Shown here piece after piece: positions 1-7,926 of a DNA stretch of 64,000 nucleotides. The notes beneath the pieces are model-generated. The model was not told the DNA's origin. It made no database searches and saw only the letters and a program-made list of their open reading frames with translations. How positions within the stretch are numbered: the stretch's first letter is position 1; each line of letters begins with the position of its first letter. Made by a program: the position numbers and the translations under genes. The stretch lies in contig NZ_JAJTWT010000015.1 in assembly GCF_021353235.1 (NCBI RefSeq), positions 37,687 to 101,686 on the forward strand, read 5' to 3'. This stretch comes from Pelomonas caseinilytica. GTDB taxonomy: Bacteria > Pseudomonadota > Gammaproteobacteria > Burkholderiales > Burkholderiaceae_C.

Positions 1-54
1 ATTGGCCGGGGAAGCGCTGTGGTCATTTGTTTTGGAACCGGCCGTGGAACGTTC

Positions 55-633
55 GTGGAAGCACTCTTCGTCTCAACTGGTGTCGTCGCTCTCGCCGAGA
101 TTGGCGACAAAACTCAACTTCTCGCCTTCATCCTGGCCGCAAGGTTCAAGAAGCCGTGGCCCATCATTGCCGGCATCGTGTGCGCCACCATCGTGAATCA
201 CGGTGTCGCCGGGGCCTTGGGTGCCTGGATCACCGCGGCGGTCTCCCCTGAAATCCTCCGCTGGGTGCTGGGGGCGTCGTTCATCGGCATGGCCATCTGG
301 ACCCTGATTCCCGACAAGATCGAGGAAGAGGAGACGCAGGTCGCGAAGCGATTCGGCGTCTTCGGGGCCACGCTAATCACGTTCTTCCTCGCCGAGATGG
401 GAGACAAGACGCAGATCGCTACCGTGGCCATGGCGGCTCACTATGCCAGCCCGATCTTGGTGGTCATCGGAACCACGATGGGGATGCTCTTGGCAGACGT
501 GCCAGCCGTGTTCATTGGCGAAAGGCTCGCCAACAGGATTCCAATGAAGCTCGTGCACTCCATCGCTGCGGTGATCTTCGCTGTGCTTGGGGTCGCAACG
601 CTGCTAGGCGCGGGAGCGGGACTCGGCTTCTGA
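55..633 (+). CDS. GDT1/TMEM165 (UPF0016) family cation exporter, probably Mn2+ or Ca2+
   Basis: This 192-residue polytopic inner-membrane protein carries the two hallmark repeats of the UPF0016/GDT1 family: EIGDKTQ at residues 15-21 and EMGDKTQ near residue 114. Each lies in the first helix of a three-helix half. The acidic residues of the two motifs form the cation site in the family, and bacterial members export Mn2+. I chose the GTG at 55 because the protein then starts MEALFVSTGVVALAEIGDKTQ, the usual family N-terminus. A GTG at 19 would add 12 unconserved residues. Length is normal for the family. The stop codon abuts a decayed IS66 fragment on the other strand. The upstream promoter lies outside the window. 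Family is certain; the metal is inferred. Confidence 0.88.
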   Translation: MEALFVSTGVVALAEIGDKTQLLAFILAARFKKPWPIIAGIVCATIVNHGVAGALGAWITAAVSPEILRWVLGASFIGMAIWTLIPDKIEEEETQVAKRFGVFGATLITFFLAEMGDKTQIATVAMAAHYASPILVVIGTTMGMLLADVPAVFIGERLANRIPMKLVHSIAAVIFAVLGVATLLGAGAGLGF

Positions 634-749
634 CGCCCCATCGCAATGGGTCGGATGTGGTTCTCCACCCAGTTGTTGTCAACCGGCAGTTCGCCACCGG
701 CGAGGTAACGCTTCAGCGCCGCCCGGCGCTTGAGGCTCTCTAGGTTGGT
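634..749 (-). mobile_element. Remnant of an IS66-family transposase gene (C-terminal part)
   Basis: Read on the minus strand from about 749 to 634, the sequence encodes an uninterrupted segment ending ...YLAGGELPVDNNWVENHIRPIAMGRQ. The DNNWVEN-IRP-GR core is the conserved block around the last catalytic Glu of IS66 (TnpC) transposases. Nothing of the rest of the element (other ORFs, terminal repeats) is visible on either side. It is therefore an inactive scar, lying exactly between the GDT1 gene and the P-type ATPase gene. Confidence 0.8.
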
Positions 750-821
750 TCGTCAAGCGCCAGCGAGCCGTTGCGGGGGGTGATGCTCGTCGTCCTCCAT
801 CCAGGGGCCTCAACGCGCGGC

Positions 822-3290
822 TCAACTCGAATGGCGGCGCATCCGTGAGGCCAGCAGGAGCGTCGCCACGCAAGTCACCCCCCCGACGGCGGCGACCAGG
901 CCCCAGTCGATGAGATGCAGCGGTCGAAGGTTCATCCAGCGGCTGAGAACCGGCATCTGCACCAGCAGGCCCAGCGATGCAAGGGTGCCTGCCACCAACC
1001 ACCGGGCCGTGGCCCGGCGCATGCTGGTCAGGCCGATGGTGACACCCGCGCTGGCCATGAGCAACACGCTCAGCGCCATCCCACGTGCGTGGTCGACGTT
1101 GCGGTCAATGCCCAGTGCATGGAGATAGCTCCATACCACCGCCACGCTCAGCATCGCACCGAACAGGCCGATTGCTAGCCACGCGCCGGTCGAGAAGAAG
1201 CGAGCCCGGCCCTTGCGCGAGACGGGCGACAGCGGCCCCGTGCGCGGCAGATCCTGGAAGGCCAGCATCGCCGTCGGGTGGATCACGAGTTCCAGCCACA
1301 CCACGTGAATGGGCTGGAACAGCAGAGGCAGGTTCATCAAAGGGATGGCGGCCGCCCCGATCACCAGCGGAATGTGCACGAGCAGCAGGTACACGAAGGA
1401 GAGCCTGAGGTTCTCGAAGAGCTGGCGCCCCTCCGCGATGGCATCGACGATGGTTCTGAAGTTGTCGTCCAGCAGTACCACCGGCGCCACCTCGCGGGCG
1501 CTGCGCGTGCCGCGCTCGCCCATGGCGACGCCGATGTCGGCCAGGCGAAGCGCCGGCACATCGTTCACGCCGTCTCCAGTCACGGCGACGAGTTCGCCCT
1601 CGGCCTGAAGCGCCTGCACGAGAGCAAGTTTCTGGGGTGGCGTGGCGCGCGCGACCACATGGGTTCCATCGTGAGGGCCGAGAGCCCTGGCGGCATCGTC
1701 GTCGGGCGCGAGAACCACGACCCGGGGCGCCTCGCCGCCCAGGCCGATCTCACGGGCAATCGCCTCGGCGGTGGCGGGGTGGTCTCCGGTGACCATGATG
1801 ACGCGTATGCCCGCGGCCATGCAGTCGCCGATGGCCTCCCGCACGCCCTCACGCACCGGATCCTCGAAGGCGAGCAGGCCTGCGAACCTGAATCCTCCAT
1901 CGGGCTCGACGTCGAACGGCTCGCCTACACGCACTTCACGGTGCGCACATCCAATGACCTTGTGGCCCGACCTGGCGTACTCCTCGACACGGTCCAGCCA
2001 CGCGGCGCGTTCCGCGCCCGTCAGTTCACATGTGGACAACACCGTCTCCGGGGCCCCCTTGGTGAAGGCCATCGGATCACCGTCAGCCAGGCGCCAGATC
2101 ACCGTCTCGCGACGCCGGGCTTCGGTGAAAGGGAACTGGGACAAGCGCGTCGCAGGAGGCAGCCGCCCCAGCGCGGAATGCAAGGCCTGGTCGAGCGGAT
2201 CGCCGCTGTCCGGTCTGGCGGCCAAGGTGGCCACCCGGAGCACCGAATCGTCATCCTCTCCGTGCGCGGGCGTGCGGTGCGCGAGAACGAGGGTGCCGGC
2301 GGTGATCGTCCCGGTCTTGTCCGACACGATGCAGGTGACGCGGCCGATGTTCTCCACCGCCACCGCGCGCCGCACCAGGGCCTTCCTGCGCGCCAGCCGA
2401 AAGACGCCAACACCGAGAAAGAATGTGTAGACGACGGGAAACTCTTCCGGCAGGGCGGCCACCGCCAGTGTCACGGCGCTGAGCAGGGCGTCGATCCAGC
2501 CGTGCCCTTGCCACAGCCGTGTCCCGGCCAGGACGATGCACATCACGATCGCCATCCCGAGCAGGGTCGCCACGAGTTGGCCGATGGCCTTTTGCAGTGG
2601 CGTGCTCGTGTGACCGCCTTCTGTGGCCGACCGCACGATCTCGCCATAGCGGGTGTCTGTGCCGATGCAGATGATGCGCAGCCTGGCTTGGCCTGTGAGC
2701 AGGCGGGTGCCCGCGGTGCCCCATTGCGCCTCGGCTGCACTCTCAGGCAGTGCTGCCTCAGGCGGTTCGAGCGCCTGCTTCGGCACGGGTAGCGACTCGC
2801 CGGTCAGGGTCGACTCGTCCGCCTGCAGCTCGCTCCCCCCCACCAGCAGGCCGTCGGCTGGGAAGTACTCGCCCGCTTTCACCTCAACCAGGTCGCCGGG
2901 GACCAACTCGCGCGACGGGATGTCCAGCCACTTGCCGTCGCGCAGCACGCGGGCCGAGCTGGCCAGCCGGCTCGCCAGCCCTGCGGACGACGCCGTCGTG
3001 CGTCGGTGCAGGTAGGCGTCCATGCCCAGCAACGGCACCATCGCCACCAGCAGGGTGAGCGACTCCGTGACCTGCCCCAGCAGCCCGAACAGGCCAGCCG
3101 TCAGTACCAGGAACCACAGCATCGGGTCGCGCGCCGTGTCGCGCGCAACCACGAACCAGCCGCTGGTGGCGTCGGCCACGATGTCATTGAAGCCATGGCG
3201 GCGCTGAGCCTCGACTTCTAAGGCGCTCAGGCCGGCATCGCCGATCCGCATGGTGGGTAGTTTGTCGAGCGGGACGCGGCGGTGGCTCAT
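822..3290 (-). CDS. P-type cation-transporting ATPase
   Basis: This 822-residue integral-membrane P-type ATPase shows the complete signature set: TGES in the actuator domain, the phosphorylation motif DKTGT near residue 321, KGAPE in the nucleotide-binding domain, TGDH, and TGDGVNDVPAL in the hinge. Transmembrane helix 4 carries PEEFPV, close to the PEGLP-type site of P2 pumps, and a C-terminal cation-ATPase block follows. The ion is not readable from this. The start is the ATG at 3290. An upstream in-frame ATG at 3410 would run through the shared regulatory region. It is transcribed divergently from the stress-protein gene, and a perfect FNR/Anr box sits 35 bp upstream, so oxygen-limited expression is likely. 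The sequence shows no frameshift. Confidence 0.9.
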   Translation of the reverse strand: MSHRRVPLDKLPTMRIGDAGLSALEVEAQRRHGFNDIVADATSGWFVVARDTARDPMLWFLVLTAGLFGLLGQVTESLTLLVAMVPLLGMDAYLHRRTTASSAGLASRLASSARVLRDGKWLDIPSRELVPGDLVEVKAGEYFPADGLLVGGSELQADESTLTGESLPVPKQALEPPEAALPESAAEAQWGTAGTRLLTGQARLRIICIGTDTRYGEIVRSATEGGHTSTPLQKAIGQLVATLLGMAIVMCIVLAGTRLWQGHGWIDALLSAVTLAVAALPEEFPVVYTFFLGVGVFRLARRKALVRRAVAVENIGRVTCIVSDKTGTITAGTLVLAHRTPAHGEDDDSVLRVATLAARPDSGDPLDQALHSALGRLPPATRLSQFPFTEARRRETVIWRLADGDPMAFTKGAPETVLSTCELTGAERAAWLDRVEEYARSGHKVIGCAHREVRVGEPFDVEPDGGFRFAGLLAFEDPVREGVREAIGDCMAAGIRVIMVTGDHPATAEAIAREIGLGGEAPRVVVLAPDDDAARALGPHDGTHVVARATPPQKLALVQALQAEGELVAVTGDGVNDVPALRLADIGVAMGERGTRSAREVAPVVLLDDNFRTIVDAIAEGRQLFENLRLSFVYLLLVHIPLVIGAAAIPLMNLPLLFQPIHVVWLELVIHPTAMLAFQDLPRTGPLSPVSRKGRARFFSTGAWLAIGLFGAMLSVAVVWSYLHALGIDRNVDHARGMALSVLLMASAGVTIGLTSMRRATARWLVAGTLASLGLLVQMPVLSRWMNLRPLHLIDWGLVAAVGGVTCVATLLLASRMRRHSS

Positions 3291-3324
3291 GGCTCGCAGT
3301 CTCGTCCTCTCGGTCTGTCTTCCT

Positions 3325-3338
3325 TTGATCGGGATCAA
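3325..3338. promoter_or_regulatory. Perfect FNR/Anr-type operator TTGATCGGGATCAA
   Basis: The 14-bp site TTGAT-CGGG-ATCAA matches the FNR/Anr consensus TTGATNNNNATCAA at every defined position. It sits in the divergent region between the P-type ATPase (start 3290, minus) and the universal stress protein (start 3425, plus). Its centre is about 93 bp from the stress-protein ATG, which fits a class II activation site with a leader of roughly 50 nt. The regulator itself is not in the window. Confidence 0.8.
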
Positions 3339-3424
3339 GCGATGGAAGGCCGGCTGGGCTGAAAGTCCTGCGGGATGTCGGCTCATCGAGAGGCGCGAAG
3401 CCGACGGCAACCGGAGAGCTCGAC

Positions 3425-4306
3425 ATGCAGGTCCTTCTCCCCATCGACGGGTCCGCTGCGTCAGCGCGAGCGGTGGAGTTCCTTTGCGCGAGCAAGCGCG
3501 GTGGCCCGGGGACCGTGATGCCCACGCTGCTCCACGTCCATCAGCCTCGGATGAAGGCGGTGCCGGACCCCGCGGCCGAGTGGCAGGAAATGTCGGACCG
3601 CGAGCAGGCCCACGCGCAGGCGCTGCTGGCGGTGCACCAGCGGACCCTGTCAGAGGCAGGGTTCACCGCGCACACGCTCGTGCGCTCCGGGGCCCCGGCC
3701 TCCACCATCCTTGAAGTGGCGGCAGAGTGTGGTGCTTCGCTGGTGGTGATGGGCACGCGCGGTGCGGGGATGCTGGGTGGCTTCGCGCTGGGGTCGGTCG
3801 CGCTGCGCGTCGCGCCGGCGGCACCGTGTCCCGTGGTTCTGGTGAAGCCCGATGCCAAGCTGCCCAGCATAAGCCGGGAGTTCACCCAGGTCGTGGCACC
3901 GCTGGACGGGTCTGCGGTTTCCGATTCGGCGGTGCAGCGGCTGGTCGCGTTGCGCGACTTCTTCGGCCCGCTGCACGTCAACCTCGTCCACTTCGAACCC
4001 GCATTGACTCTGCTCGAAAGCATCATGCCGCCACATGACGACGTGCTGCGCCGCTGGTGCGGCGAGCAAAGCCGCCGGGCCGTGGCCGCCGCGGCCCACT
4101 TGCTGACCGAAGCCGGCATCTCACACGAGGTGTCGCTCCTGGCGGGAGATGCCGCGCCCAGCGTCGCCGAGCTGGCCCTTCGCCAGGGAGCGGACCTGAT
4201 CGCGATGGCGACCCACGGAACGGGGGCTCTGCATCACGCGACCTTCGGGTCGGTCGCCTTGAAGACCGTGGTCCTCGCGTCCGTTCCTGTCCTGTTGACG
4301 CATTGA
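3425..4306 (+). CDS. Tandem-domain universal stress protein (UspA family)
   Basis: This 293-residue cytoplasmic protein has two UspA domains. Domain 1 (about residues 1-140) starts VLLPIDGS and ends with the ATP-binding signature GTRGAGMLGGFALGS. Domain 2 (about 150-293) starts VVAPLDGS and ends THGTGALHHATFGS, where the first glycine of the loop is replaced. Domain 1 is therefore the more likely nucleotide binder. Tandem UspA proteins are typical members of Anr/FNR or dormancy regulons, and this gene lies directly downstream of a perfect FNR box. The redox operon follows 4 bp later, so it probably leads that transcription unit. Confidence 0.93.
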   Translation: MQVLLPIDGSAASARAVEFLCASKRGGPGTVMPTLLHVHQPRMKAVPDPAAEWQEMSDREQAHAQALLAVHQRTLSEAGFTAHTLVRSGAPASTILEVAAECGASLVVMGTRGAGMLGGFALGSVALRVAPAAPCPVVLVKPDAKLPSISREFTQVVAPLDGSAVSDSAVQRLVALRDFFGPLHVNLVHFEPALTLLESIMPPHDDVLRRWCGEQSRRAVAAAAHLLTEAGISHEVSLLAGDAAPSVAELALRQGADLIAMATHGTGALHHATFGSVALKTVVLASVPVLLTH

Positions 4307-4310
4307 GCGC

Positions 4311-5528
4311 ATGAGTGCGGCCCAGTTGCTCGCCTGGATCTCTGTAGCGCTGCTGCTGCAATTGTCGACCGGCATCGCCTGGACGCTGTGGCGACGATCG
4401 ACGGCGCGGGCTGCCGGAGAAGGTGCGATGCCGGCGCCGCACGCGCGGGCCGATGCCGCGTGGAGCGGGTGGCGCGAGTTCCGCGTCAGCAGGCGTGAAT
4501 ACGAGGATCCGGCGTGCACTCAATGCTCGTTCTACCTGCAGCCGGTGGACGCACAGCCGCTTCCGGCGTTCAAGCCCGGCCAGTTCCTGACCTTCTCGCT
4601 CGACCTGCCCGGCGGCCTTCGCACCATCACGCGGTGCTACTCGCTGTCCGATCGTCCCGAACCGACGCACTACAGGGTGACGATCAAGCGAGTGCCGCCG
4701 CCGACGGATCATCCCGAGTTCGAATCGGGCCTTTCGTCCAACCACTTCCATGATCGCGTGCAGGTCGGGGACCTGCTCCGCGTGAAAGCGCCATCCGGGC
4801 ATTTCTTCATCGACCCGGACGCTGCGGTGCCGGCCGTGCTCATCGCAGGTGGCATCGGCGTGACACCGATGATCAGCATGCTGCGCTGGAGCCTGGTACA
4901 TCAGCCGCAGCGGGTGCTGCATTTCTACTACGGCATGCGCAACGGACGCGAGCACGCCTTCAAGCCGCAACTGGAAGCCCTGGCGGCCGCCCATCCCTTG
5001 CTGCGGCTTCACGTCGCCTACAGCCGCCCCGATGCCTCCGACCGCGAGGGGCTCGACTTCCAGCACAAGGGACATGTGGACGTGGAACTGCTGCGCCGCA
5101 CGCTGCCGCACGGCCGGCACCAGTTCTACGTGTGCGGCCCGCCGGCCATGATGCAGACCCTCGTGCCCGCACTCGCCGAATGGGGTGTGCCGCTCACCGA
5201 CCTCCACTACGAGGCTTTCGGTCCCGCGTCGATCCGCCAGCCCGGCTCCAACGACGCGGTGGAAGCGGCTGTGGCAGTCGAGGTGCAGTTCCGACGTTCT
5301 GGCCGAACCCTGGCCTGGGATGGTCGTGATGCCTCCCTGCTCGACTTCGCCGAGCGCCACGGCATCGCCGTTGAATCCGGCTGCCGTTCAGGCGGCTGCG
5401 GCAGTTGCGAGACACGCGTGCTCGAAGGCTCGGTCCAGTATGAGCACACGCCCGACCACGACTTGGCGCCGGGGCATTGCCTGCTCTGCGTCGGGCGGCC
5501 CGCGTCCGCCTTGGTGTTGGAGGCCTGA
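4311..5528 (+). CDS. Membrane-anchored FAD/NAD(P)H oxidoreductase with C-terminal 2Fe-2S domain
   Basis: This 405-residue protein has an N-terminal transmembrane helix (residues 5-25). A ferredoxin-reductase FAD domain follows (CYSLSDRP for FAD; GHFF), then an NAD(P) domain (AGGIGVTPM and FYVCGPPAMM), and a plant-type ferredoxin domain with Cys358, Cys363, Cys366 and a CLLC at 390-393. This order resembles Hmp/NqrF/oxygenase reductases but without a globin. It should pass electrons from NAD(P)H through FAD and 2Fe-2S to a partner. The partner is probably the overlapping membrane cytochrome, since the next ORF begins inside this stop codon. Orientation of the soluble part is inferred to be cytoplasmic. 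The real acceptor is unknown. Confidence 0.85.
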   Translation: MSAAQLLAWISVALLLQLSTGIAWTLWRRSTARAAGEGAMPAPHARADAAWSGWREFRVSRREYEDPACTQCSFYLQPVDAQPLPAFKPGQFLTFSLDLPGGLRTITRCYSLSDRPEPTHYRVTIKRVPPPTDHPEFESGLSSNHFHDRVQVGDLLRVKAPSGHFFIDPDAAVPAVLIAGGIGVTPMISMLRWSLVHQPQRVLHFYYGMRNGREHAFKPQLEALAAAHPLLRLHVAYSRPDASDREGLDFQHKGHVDVELLRRTLPHGRHQFYVCGPPAMMQTLVPALAEWGVPLTDLHYEAFGPASIRQPGSNDAVEAAVAVEVQFRRSGRTLAWDGRDASLLDFAERHGIAVESGCRSGGCGSCETRVLEGSVQYEHTPDHDLAPGHCLLCVGRPASALVLEA

Positions 5529-6115
5529 TGCCGCTCAAGGCCCGACTCTTCCGGCGCGATGTGCTGCCCTTTGTGGGGAGCCTCGCTTTGCTGGCGCTGG
5601 TGGCGCTGTCGCTCGATGGCCTGCTGCACCTGCTGAATCTCCTGTGGGTCGGGCGGTGGCTCGGCATACCGGGCATCTTGCTCATCGTCGCCTCCACCGC
5701 CGCCTACTCGCTGCGCAAGCACAAGTTGCTCCACAGCGGACGACCGGCCTTGCTGCTGCGCTGGCACGAACTGCTCGCGTGGCTGGGATCGTTGCTGGTG
5801 CTGGTACACGCCGGCGTGCACTTCAATGCGATCCTTGGGTGGCTGGCGGTGTGGGCGATGCTCCTCAACGTCGGCAGTGGACTCACCGGCAAGTTCCTGC
5901 TGGATCGCGCGCGGCGCCGTCTGGAGGAGGCCCGCCTGCGGATGCGGGCGCGCGGCCTGCCGGAGCCGGCACTCGAGGACGAGCTCTACTGGGACAGCCT
6001 GACCTTCGATGCCGTCAAGCAGTGGCGCGTGGTGCACTTCCCCATCACGTTGGCCTTCGGCGTGCTGGCCTCGGCGCACATCGTGGCGGTATTCCTGTTC
6101 TGGGGCTGGAAGTGA
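5528..6115 (+). CDS. Small four-helix cytochrome b-like integral membrane protein
   Basis: This 195-residue protein has four hydrophobic helices. Histidines suited to heme ligation lie in or near them: RWHELLAW, LVHAGVHFN, VHFPITL and ASAHIVAV. The paired histidines suggest a b-type cytochrome of the b561/ferric-reductase-like type, but I do not recognise a named family. The ATG overlaps the stop of the reductase gene (TGATG), and its own stop overlaps the GTG start of the decaheme cytochrome, so the three are translationally coupled. By position it would carry electrons across the membrane from the reductase to the periplasmic cytochrome. An upstream in-frame start at 5477 would lie inside the reductase gene. 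Confidence 0.65.
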   Translation: MPLKARLFRRDVLPFVGSLALLALVALSLDGLLHLLNLLWVGRWLGIPGILLIVASTAAYSLRKHKLLHSGRPALLLRWHELLAWLGSLLVLVHAGVHFNAILGWLAVWAMLLNVGSGLTGKFLLDRARRRLEEARLRMRARGLPEPALEDELYWDSLTFDAVKQWRVVHFPITLAFGVLASAHIVAVFLFWGWK

Positions 6116-6975
6116 AGAAGCGCCCGGTCCTGCTGATCGTCATCGCGCTCAACCTGGTGGTATTGGTCGCGCTGGCGTTCGCGTACCCGCATCTCATGGT
6201 GAGCCCTGGGCCGCTGGTGAAGGGGCACGCCGAACTGGCGACCGACTGCTTCGCCTGCCACGCCGCCTGGCGTGGCGCGGCAAGCGAGCGCTGCACCGAG
6301 TGCCACGCCGTAGCCGACATCGGCCTGAAAACCACCAAAGGCGTGCCGATCCCCGCCCGCAGCGTCAAGGTCTCGTTCCACCAGGAACTGACCGAGCAGG
6401 ATTGCATGGCCTGCCACAGCGACCACCAAGGCCCCAAGCTCACCAAGAGCAGCCGCAAGCCGTTTTCCCACGGGCTGCTGAAGGCCTCGGTGCAAGACCA
6501 GTGCTCGTCATGTCATCGGGCGCCCAAGGACACTGTGCACCGTGACGTCAAGCTGGAGTGCAGGCAATGCCACGGGAGCAAGGCGTGGAAGCCGGCACAT
6601 TTCGATCACGAGCTACTCGCCCCGGCCGTCCTCGACCGCTGCCAGAGTTGCCACAACGCCCCCACCGACCGGCTGCATCGGCAGATCCGAGGTAGTTGCA
6701 CGTCTTGCCACAAGACCGGCGCGTGGAAGCCGGCCACCTTCGACCATGCCAAGTACTTCGTGCTGGACGGTGACCACGACGCGCGCTGCGACACCTGTCA
6801 CACGAACAACGACTACAGCCGGTATACCTGCTACGGCTGCCACGAGCACTCGCAGGCCAAAGTCCGTGCAGAACACCTTGAGGAGGGCATTCGGAGCTTC
6901 GAGAACTGCGTGGAATGCCATCGCGATCCGCGCGCGGAACCGGAGAAGGACGGCGAAGGTCGCGAGCGCGATTAG
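6112..6975 (+). CDS. Membrane-anchored decaheme c-type cytochrome
   Basis: This 287-residue protein starts at a GTG that overlaps the previous stop. A single N-terminal hydrophobic segment (residues 5-25) acts as uncleaved anchor or signal. The rest is periplasmic and contains ten CXXCH heme-c motifs: CFACH, CTECH, CMACH, CSSCH, CRQCH, CQSCH, CTSCH, CDTCH, CYGCH and CVECH. Extra histidines supply sixth ligands. The repeated W-KPA-FDH units (around residues 160-220) match the class III/cytochrome c3-like multiheme family. It completes a three-gene redox module and could feed periplasmic reductases or extracellular acceptors. No outer-membrane porin or terminal reductase gene lies nearby, so the acceptor is open. 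Confidence 0.88.
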   Translation: MKKRPVLLIVIALNLVVLVALAFAYPHLMVSPGPLVKGHAELATDCFACHAAWRGAASERCTECHAVADIGLKTTKGVPIPARSVKVSFHQELTEQDCMACHSDHQGPKLTKSSRKPFSHGLLKASVQDQCSSCHRAPKDTVHRDVKLECRQCHGSKAWKPAHFDHELLAPAVLDRCQSCHNAPTDRLHRQIRGSCTSCHKTGAWKPATFDHAKYFVLDGDHDARCDTCHTNNDYSRYTCYGCHEHSQAKVRAEHLEEGIRSFENCVECHRDPRAEPEKDGEGRERD

Positions 6976-6981
6976 GGATGT

Positions 6982-7722
6982 TTAGGGACGTTGGGCCTTC
7001 ACTTGCAGGGCGTGCGTCATGAGCAGCGAGATTCCCAGCGGAATGGCGGTGCCGGCGAGCGCGGCCACCAACACGTCCGTGGGCCAGTGCACGCCGAGCA
7101 CGAGCCGCGAGATGGCCACCAACACGGTCCACAGCGAGGCGATCGTCAGCAAGGCCGTGCGAGCGGCCGGCTTCATCCCCGACAAGGCAAGGGCCATCGA
7201 CATCGAGAATGCGGCCACGACAAGCGTGTGACCGCTGGGAAAGCTGGCTCCCCAGTACCGAGCCGTCTCCCACAATGCCGGCCGCTGCCGGCCGACGACC
7301 AGCTTCACGACATAGACGAGCACCGCTGCGGAAATCACTGACGTGCCGACCAGCGCTGCTTCCTGGCGCCGTCTGCTGAGCGCCAAGGCAAGGCAGGTTC
7401 CAAGCGTGAGCGGGGTCAGTACCTCGGCTGACCCGGACAACGTCACCGCTTCGAAGATCGGCTGCGCACCCGCCAGATGGGCTCGAAGGAAGATGAGCAG
7501 AGCCCGGTCGATCGTGCCAGAGTCGCCGGTCACGACGTCCTCCACGATCTTGATGGAGAGGCTGGTGAGGACCAGCAGCCAGAGGACGTGAATCCGCCGC
7601 GCCCGAAGGGTGTCGACCCACGCAGGCTGGCGATGCTGGGCGTAGAGCAACGCGACCAGGTACAGGCCGCCGACGCTCGCGATCAGCTTGACGATGTTGC
7701 CGAGAGTTTCGAGCAGGACCAT
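6982..7722 (-). CDS. PAP2-family membrane phosphatase
   Basis: This 246-residue protein has about six transmembrane helices and the three-part PAP2/phosphatidic-acid-phosphatase signature: KLVVGRQRP, PSGHT and SRLVLGVHWPTD. In the family these residues hydrolyse lipid phosphates such as undecaprenyl pyrophosphate, phosphatidate or phosphatidylglycerophosphate at the outer face of the inner membrane. The gene is convergent with the decaheme cytochrome, with 6 bp between their ends, and divergent from the second P-type ATPase. The substrate cannot be told from sequence. PAP2 genes are frequent companions of stress proteins and P-type ATPases in oxygen-limited islands. Confidence 0.85.
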   Translation of the reverse strand: MVLLETLGNIVKLIASVGGLYLVALLYAQHRQPAWVDTLRARRIHVLWLLVLTSLSIKIVEDVVTGDSGTIDRALLIFLRAHLAGAQPIFEAVTLSGSAEVLTPLTLGTCLALALSRRRQEAALVGTSVISAAVLVYVVKLVVGRQRPALWETARYWGASFPSGHTLVVAAFSMSMALALSGMKPAARTALLTIASLWTVLVAISRLVLGVHWPTDVLVAALAGTAIPLGISLLMTHALQVKAQRP

Positions 7723-7859
7723 GGTGCGTCTGGGCTGTGCACGGCATGAGCGCCGCCAATCGAGTGTTCAGGCGTGATGATCACGCTGATCGGCGCGCCT
7801 CTTTCTCGATCTTCAGCGGGCGATTCAACGAACTCGACGGAAATCGCGGGACGCGCCGG

Positions 7860-7873
7860 TTGAGTCATGTCAA
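7860..7873. promoter_or_regulatory. FNR/Crp-like dyad TTGAGTCATGTCAA
   Basis: The TTGA-N6-TCAA dyad keeps the core of the FNR/Anr consensus but has G in place of T/A at the inner positions. It lies in the 200-bp divergent region between the PAP2 gene and the second P-type ATPase, 54 bp upstream of the likely ATPase ATG. Taken with the perfect site at 3325-3338 it suggests common control, but alone it is weak. Confidence 0.45.
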
Positions 7874-7926
7874 CGCTGAACGGTCGGGGCCATCGAGAAT
7901 GAAGCGGCACTGCGCTCTTGCTGTCG

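Noticed and set aside
1..54. Possible tail of a yybP-ykoY Mn2+ riboswitch before the GDT1 gene
   Set aside because: The family is often under this riboswitch, but only about 50 bases are in the window and no helix can be verified.
1278..2792. Long plus-strand ORF opposite the first P-type ATPase
   Set aside because: It is a shadow of the ATPase codons, with no domain and a biased composition (Arg/His/Gly-rich).
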